From NCBI RefSeq assembly GCF_002849655.1, contig NZ_PDNW01000001.1, positions 124,001 to 188,000 on the forward strand: a stretch of 64,000 bases of DNA, in the 5' to 3' direction. Position numbers and translations under genes: made by a program. The first letter of the stretch is position 1. Each line of letters opens with the position of its first letter. Source of the DNA: Pollutimonas subterranea (GTDB lineage: Bacteria; Pseudomonadota; Gammaproteobacteria; Burkholderiales; Burkholderiaceae_B). Under the pieces are notes generated by a model, which ran no database searches, was not told where the DNA came from, and saw nothing but the letters and a program-made list of their open reading frames with translations. Shown here in pieces: positions 59,623 through 64,000 of the stretch.

Positions 59623-60510
59623 ATGGATAAATTTTCTGAAATACAGGTTTTTCTTAGTGTGGTTGAGGAAGGGAGTTTCTCTGCAGCAAGCAGAAAGCTG
59701 CTGCGTTCGCCCTCGGCGGTCAGCAAAATCATCGCCCGTCTTGAGCAGCGACTGGCGGTGAGGCTGTTTGATCGTATTGCCGGCACGATACGACTGACGC
59801 AAGAAGGGCATAAGTTTCGCCTGCATAGTCAGATGGTCGTAGACGCCATGACGCAGGCCGAAAGCGCGGTGACGCCCAGCGAATCGGAAATGACGGGCGT
59901 ACTGCACATACACACCAGCCTGACCTTCGCGAAGTATCAGTTGGCACCTTTGCTTCCCTTGCTGCTGGACCGGCACCCAGGCTTGCGTCTCGAATTCATA
60001 ATCGGAACCGATCGGGGTGATTTCCTGAAGAGAAATATCGACGTGGCCATACACAGCGGTAACCCGACAGAGCTCTCCTTAGTGGGTAAGCCGCTATTCC
60101 TGAGGCGATGGATCATTGCTGCGGCACCGTCGTACCTTAAACAATATGGGGCTCCTGCAGTTCCCGATGAATTGCATGGGCATCGGTGCTTGAATTTCAC
60201 TGTGCGTACACATTGGAATTCCTGGACATTCAGCGATGGTGGTACTCCCAAGACTATCAACGTTCATGGAGCCGTGGGTGCAGATCAGGGAGAGCTCTTG
60301 CGCACTCTTGCCCTGGAGGGGCTGGGCATTGTCCGTTTGGCGGAATTCCATATCTCGGAAGATATCGCCGAAGGACGGCTTATCCAGTTGCTGGCTGGCT
60401 ACGAGCCCAAGGGGCAAGACATGATGTACGTTCTCTATCCCCAAGGGAGGGCGCAGGCTCCCAGAGTTAAAGCTTTCCTGCAATTTCTCGGCGAACATTT
60501 TTCCATTTAA
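59623..60510 (+). CDS. LysR family transcriptional regulator
   Basis: A 295-residue LTTR of the CrgA/DmlR subgroup. Winged helix MDKFSEIQVFLSVVEEGSFS and SAVSKIIARLEQRLAVRLFD; effector domain from GVLHIHTSLTFAKYQLAPLLPLL. Placed between a minus operon (AtuA-type, Bug) and a plus operon (SDR, acyl-CoA dehydrogenase), with similar motifs on both sides, so it probably controls both. Confidence 0.9.
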   Translation: MDKFSEIQVFLSVVEEGSFSAASRKLLRSPSAVSKIIARLEQRLAVRLFDRIAGTIRLTQEGHKFRLHSQMVVDAMTQAESAVTPSESEMTGVLHIHTSLTFAKYQLAPLLPLLLDRHPGLRLEFIIGTDRGDFLKRNIDVAIHSGNPTELSLVGKPLFLRRWIIAAAPSYLKQYGAPAVPDELHGHRCLNFTVRTHWNSWTFSDGGTPKTINVHGAVGADQGELLRTLALEGLGIVRLAEFHISEDIAEGRLIQLLAGYEPKGQDMMYVLYPQGRAQAPRVKAFLQFLGEHFSI

Positions 60511-60538
60511 GGCATGTTCGATGAAAATCGATCAACCG

Positions 60539-60580
60539 TTCTATAAATCATTGACTTTATAGAGCGAGCGTTCTATGATT
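60539..60580. promoter_or_regulatory. candidate LysR operator upstream of SDR gene
   Basis: CTATAAA (60541-60547) and TTTATAG (60556-60562) form an inverted repeat within TTCTATAAAT...; a further TTCTAT half-site starts at 60571. The same TTCTATAAA motif occurs at 59525. Confidence 0.55.
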
Positions 60581-60597
60581 TTTTCGAGGAGACTGCT

Positions 60598-61365
60598 ATG
60601 CATAATCAATTCGACTTGTCCGGGAAGGTGGCGCTGGTCACGGGTGCTTCAGGTGGACTGGGCGGCCATTTTGCCCAGACGCTGGGGCTTGCAGGCGCGA
60701 AAGTTGTCGTGGCAGGTCGCCGCGCTGAATCACTGAACGCGCTGGTACTCGATTTGCGGCAACAGGGTATTCAGGCTCACGCCGTGGTGGCCGACGTTAC
60801 CGACGAATCCGCCATCAGGGCTTGCTTCGATGAAGCGCAAGCTGAGCATGGCCTGGTAGATGTGGCGGTTTGCACGGCGGGCAGCACCGTCCAGAAAAGT
60901 TCGCTTTCAATGTCGGCACAGGATTGGGACCAAGTTCTGGACGTCAACTTGAAAGGATGCTGGCTGGTGGCCAATGAAGCCGCGCGCCGGTTGGTCAAGG
61001 CGCAACGCCCGGGCTCCATCATTAATATCTCTTCCATCCTGGGCTATCGCGTTGCGGGCAATGTGCTGCCCTACACCGTATCCAAAGCCGGCCTGGAACA
61101 AATGACGCGTGCGCTGGCCCTCGAATGGGCGCGATACGGCATTCGTGTCAACGCCCTGGCTCCCGGCTATATCGAAACAGACCTGAATCGCGACTTCTTT
61201 GCGTCAGAGGCGGGTCAATCCATGATCAAACGTATTCCCCAGCGGCGTCTCGGCCAGGTGTCCGACCTGGATGGCGCGTTGCTGCTGTTGGCTTCCGATG
61301 CGTCTCTATACATGACAGGCAGCTCCATCGTGATCGATGGCGGCCATTTGCAATCCACTCTTTGA
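60598..61365 (+). CDS. SDR family oxidoreductase
   Basis: A 255-residue short-chain dehydrogenase. Cofactor site TGASGGLGGHFAQ, catalytic Ser146, Tyr159 and Lys163 (YTVSKAGLEQ), and the NALAPGYIETDLNRDF segment. Arg41-Arg42 after the second strand suggest NADP(H). CGAGGAG precedes the ATG. First gene of an operon with acyl-CoA dehydrogenase, a likely beta-oxidation-type pathway; substrate not known. Confidence 0.9.
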   Translation: MHNQFDLSGKVALVTGASGGLGGHFAQTLGLAGAKVVVAGRRAESLNALVLDLRQQGIQAHAVVADVTDESAIRACFDEAQAEHGLVDVAVCTAGSTVQKSSLSMSAQDWDQVLDVNLKGCWLVANEAARRLVKAQRPGSIINISSILGYRVAGNVLPYTVSKAGLEQMTRALALEWARYGIRVNALAPGYIETDLNRDFFASEAGQSMIKRIPQRRLGQVSDLDGALLLLASDASLYMTGSSIVIDGGHLQSTL

Positions 61366-61380
61366 AGAAGGCGTACCCTC

Positions 61381-62577
61381 ATGGACTTTATCTTATCGCC
61401 GCGGGTAGAAGAATGCCGTCAACGCGTCCGTGCATTTGTTGATCAGGAATTGATCCCGCTGGAAAGCGATCCCGGCTCGTTTGACGAGCACGAAAATATC
61501 GATGAATCGTTGTTGCAGCGTATGCGCGCCAAGGCCAAAGATCGCGGTCTCTGGAGCTTGCAGATGCCGCAAGAACGCGGCGGCCAGGGATTGTCGATGT
61601 CTGAAATGGCTGCCTGCTACGAGGAAATGAATCGTTCCATTTTTGGTCCGGTGGTATTCAATTCGGCCGCCCCTGACGATGGCAACATGATGGTGCTCAA
61701 CAAGGTAGCGACAGAAAGCCAGAAAGAGCGCTGGTTGCAGCCTATCATCAACGGTGATGTCCGTTCTTCCTTCGTCATGACCGAGCCCGCGCCAGGCTCC
61801 GGTTCCGACCCGGGCATGATGCTGACTACCGCTGTGCGCAAGGGCAACGATTGGGTAATAAACGGTACCAAGCATTTCATAACCGGCGCCGGTGTGGCTT
61901 CGCACTTCATCCTTATTGCGCGTACGTCCGACGATGCACGCAAGGGCTTGTCGGCGTTTCTCTTTCACAAAGACGATCCGGGTTGGGAAATAGTACGCCG
62001 CATACCTATAATGGGCCCCGAAGAACACGGCGGCCATTGTGAACTGCGTTTTACCGATATGGTCATTCCAGACGAGAACCGCCTCATGGAAGTGGGCGAC
62101 GGCCTCAAGCTCACCCAGATCCGGCTCGGGCCCGCCCGCCTGACCCATTGCATGCGGTGGCTGGGACTATCCAAGCGTTCACTGGAAATCGCTTCGGCCT
62201 ATGTATCCGAGCGCGAATCGTTCGGTGTCCGCCTGGCCGACAGAGAGGGGGTGCAATGGCTGTTGGGTGAGGCGGCAATGGGCATTCAAATCGGACGCCT
62301 GCTTACCATGCATGCTGCCTGGAAGCTCGATCAAGGCGATTTCGCGCGCAAAGAGGTCTCCATGGCCAAAGTGGCTGTCTCCAATACCCTGCATCAGGCG
62401 GTCGATACGGCTATCCAGTTGTGTGGCGCACGGGGCTACTCGAAAGATACGCCATTGGAATGGATATACCGCTATGCTCGCCAGGCTCGCTTGGTAGATG
62501 GCGCGTCGGAGGTCCACAAAATGGTGTTGTCCAAGAACCTGCTCAAAGAAGGCAGCGATTTCTGGACTTGGGGCTAA
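61381..62577 (+). CDS. acyl-CoA dehydrogenase
   Basis: A 398-residue FAD enzyme of the ACAD superfamily, near ACAD10/11. N-terminal helical domain with MDFILSPRVEECRQRVRAF; middle beta domain with FVMTEPAPGSGSDPGMM and WVINGTKHFITGAGVASHF; C-terminal domain ending GYSKDTPLEWIYRYARQARL. The pairing with a phosphotransferase-like gene recalls the ACAD10/11 fusion of animals. Starts 15 nt after the SDR gene. Confidence 0.92.
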   Translation: MDFILSPRVEECRQRVRAFVDQELIPLESDPGSFDEHENIDESLLQRMRAKAKDRGLWSLQMPQERGGQGLSMSEMAACYEEMNRSIFGPVVFNSAAPDDGNMMVLNKVATESQKERWLQPIINGDVRSSFVMTEPAPGSGSDPGMMLTTAVRKGNDWVINGTKHFITGAGVASHFILIARTSDDARKGLSAFLFHKDDPGWEIVRRIPIMGPEEHGGHCELRFTDMVIPDENRLMEVGDGLKLTQIRLGPARLTHCMRWLGLSKRSLEIASAYVSERESFGVRLADREGVQWLLGEAAMGIQIGRLLTMHAAWKLDQGDFARKEVSMAKVAVSNTLHQAVDTAIQLCGARGYSKDTPLEWIYRYARQARLVDGASEVHKMVLSKNLLKEGSDFWTWG

Positions 62578-62580
62578 GAC

Positions 62581-63609
62581 GTGGATCTCAATGACATAAC
62601 CCGGGCTTTGGCGCTGTATGTCAGGGACCAAGCCAACGCCGAAGACATTCAGGTAATCGAATTTTGCCGCTTGTCGGGCGGCGCCATTCAAAGCAATTAC
62701 GCATTGACCGTGCACTGTATCGGCGGGCGGCACCCCGGTCGGCTCGAGTTGGTTGTACGCAGCGATTCGCCATCCACGATCGATGCCAGCCTCAGCCGCG
62801 AGCAGGAGTTTCATGTATTGAATGTCGCCTGGGAGGCCGGAGTCACCGTTCCGCAGCCCTTGTGGCTATGCACCGATACAGGCGTGATCGGTAACGTGTT
62901 TTGCGTAATGGCCCGTGTATCGGGCACCGCCGCCGGACATAAGCTTGTGCGGGGCGGCCTCACACCACAGCAGGCGCAAGGGTTGACGCATCAGCTGGGC
63001 ATCGAGCTCGCACGACTGCATCAGGTACGACCGCCCGTGGCGTGCCTCGGCGCATTGCCGCTGCCGAAGCCGTCACCGGCCATGGCACGCATCCAGCAGT
63101 ATCGGTCGGCGCTCGATGCCATACCCGAGCCCCACCCCGTGCTGGAGTGGTCCCTGAACTGGCTGGAGGGTCATGCTCCGCCAGATACGGACGTGGTGCT
63201 GTGCCATTGCGACTTTCGTACCGGTAATTACATGGTCGACGATGGACGCCTCACCGGGATCCTGGATTGGGAATTTGCCGCCTGGAGCGATCCGTACGAA
63301 GATCTGGGCTGGTTATGTTCACGGAGCTGGCGTTTTGGCGCCAGTCATAAAGAAGTGGGTGGTGTCGGCGACAAGGACGACTTGTTCGCGGCGTATGCCA
63401 GTGTGTCGGGGCAAACTGTCGACCCGGCCAGGGTGTCTTATTGGGAAATCATGGGCATGACGCGCTGGGCCATCATTGCTTTGCAACAGGCTCAACGTCA
63501 TCTGTCCGGCGAGCAGTCCTCGCTTGAACTGGCCTTGACCGGACGCCTGCTGCCGGAAATCGAATTCAATATCCTGACGCAGATCGCCCAGGAGAGCCAA
63601 AATGACTAG
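62581..63609 (+). CDS. phosphotransferase family protein (APH/ACAD10-11 kinase-like)
   Basis: A 342-residue kinase-fold protein. Catalytic loop VLCHCDFRTGNYMVDDGRLTG holds the Asp and Asn, and ILDWEFAAWSDPYEDLGW is the metal-binding segment. Homologues next to acyl-CoA dehydrogenases phosphorylate hydroxyacyl-CoA in ACAD10/11 (4-hydroxy acids), so a hydroxy-fatty-acid role is plausible. GTG start 3 nt after the preceding stop. Confidence 0.88.
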   Translation: MDLNDITRALALYVRDQANAEDIQVIEFCRLSGGAIQSNYALTVHCIGGRHPGRLELVVRSDSPSTIDASLSREQEFHVLNVAWEAGVTVPQPLWLCTDTGVIGNVFCVMARVSGTAAGHKLVRGGLTPQQAQGLTHQLGIELARLHQVRPPVACLGALPLPKPSPAMARIQQYRSALDAIPEPHPVLEWSLNWLEGHAPPDTDVVLCHCDFRTGNYMVDDGRLTGILDWEFAAWSDPYEDLGWLCSRSWRFGASHKEVGGVGDKDDLFAAYASVSGQTVDPARVSYWEIMGMTRWAIIALQQAQRHLSGEQSSLELALTGRLLPEIEFNILTQIAQESQND

Positions 63610-63976
63610 TCGTCCAAATGGAAGCGAACTGCTGGCGGTGGCTCGTCGTACCTTGCTGGATCAACTCCTGCCCTTGCTGCCTGCGGCCAAGAGCTATGAT
63701 GCATTGATGGTCGCCAACGCCATGGCAATGGCGGCGCGCGAGCTCGACAGCCAGGGGCGGGATGAGTCCGAAGCGCAGATACTGCAGTTCTACCGTCGGA
63801 TTGGGCTGGAAGGCACGCAAGATGCTACCGAGCGGGGTCTGGCCGAGCTGATCCGAAAGAGGGCCATTGATCCGTCGCAGCATGGGCTATTGCACCCATT
63901 GCTTTTGGCCCTTACTCGGGACAAGCTCGCGATCACCAACCCGAAGCAATTGGATAGACAAGGGGATAGCGCATGA
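63602..63976 (+). CDS. DUF6285 domain-containing protein
   Basis: A 124-residue all-helical protein, RPNGSELLAVARRTLLDQLL at the start and the PAAKSYDALMVANAMAMAAREL segment typical of DUF6285, a family found beside acyl-CoA dehydrogenase/phosphotransferase pairs. Overlaps the phosphotransferase gene by 8 nt and the next gene by 4 nt (ATGA). Function unknown. Confidence 0.85.
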   Translation: MTSRPNGSELLAVARRTLLDQLLPLLPAAKSYDALMVANAMAMAARELDSQGRDESEAQILQFYRRIGLEGTQDATERGLAELIRKRAIDPSQHGLLHPLLLALTRDKLAITNPKQLDRQGDSA

Positions 63977-64000
63977 GCAACCCGTATCAGCATGGACTGG
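63973..64000 (+). CDS. start of next gene of the operon, cut by window edge
   Basis: ATG at 63973 overlaps the DUF6285 stop (ATGA) with AGGGG before it. Only nine residues (MSNPYQHGL) are visible, so the product cannot be named; in similar clusters an acyl-CoA ligase or phosphatase often follows. Confidence 0.5.

Overview
The window looks like chromosome of a Burkholderiales bacterium, most likely Alcaligenaceae (the Bordetella/Pusillimonas/Castellaniella group). The grounds are two Bug-type (TctC) periplasmic receptors, a trxB/ftsK-lolA-rarA-serS housekeeping block, diacetamido-uronic-acid sugar genes of the Wbp/Wlb type and moderately high G+C. I found no rRNA, insertion sequence, phage gene or CRISPR array. 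One tRNA gene is present, tRNA-Ser(CGA).

1-4.6 kb: a minus-strand catabolic-looking operon (PEP-hydrolase family protein, SRPBCC protein, Tm-1-like protein cut by the window edge), a divergent AraC regulator, a LivK-type receptor and a DUF4142 protein. 4.8-11.3 kb: an MFS transporter, then a TorA-like molybdoenzyme carrying a C-terminal haem c domain, followed by a TorS-like hybrid kinase with almost no sensor region and a convergent TorR-like regulator. This resembles a compact trimethylamine-N-oxide/sulfoxide respiration module with its own two-component system. 11.5-19.5 kb: an SMR efflux pump, an Smr-domain protein, trxB, ftsK, lolA, rarA and serS, ending in a 44-bp perfect palindrome that serves as a terminator.

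20-45.5 kb: a surface-polysaccharide locus. A WbpM-type dehydratase faces a plus-strand UDP-sugar operon (UDP-glucose dehydrogenase type, WbpB, WbpD and WbpE types) that should make a 2,3-diacetamido-2,3-dideoxy uronic acid nucleotide. Converging on it is a 15-gene minus-strand operon of about 19 kb, led by an RfaH/NusG-family antiterminator. In transcription order it encodes Wza, Wzc, a FemAB-like acyltransferase, a deacetylase-like protein, a GT4 glycosyltransferase, an O-antigen ligase/polymerase, a beta-propeller protein, a GT2 domain fused to a phosphoglycosyl transferase, a second sugar aminotransferase, a flippase, an AsnB amidotransferase, HisH2, HisF2 and a WbpG-type amidotransferase. 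Together these suggest a Wzx/Wzy-type polymer rich in amidinated or amidated uronic acids.

45.8-64 kb: a PerM-like transporter; a LysR-controlled catabolic cluster (Bug receptor, LigJ-type 4-oxalomesaconate hydratase, Asp/Glu racemase, PLP desulfhydrase/sulfo-lyase); tRNA-Ser; 3-hydroxybutyrate dehydrogenase; YaaA; a FUSC membrane protein; then a second LysR gene lying between a minus operon (AtuA-type proteins plus Bug receptor) and a plus operon (SDR, acyl-CoA dehydrogenase, phosphotransferase-like protein, DUF6285, next gene cut off). A shared TTCTATAAA motif in both promoter regions suggests one regulator controls both operons.
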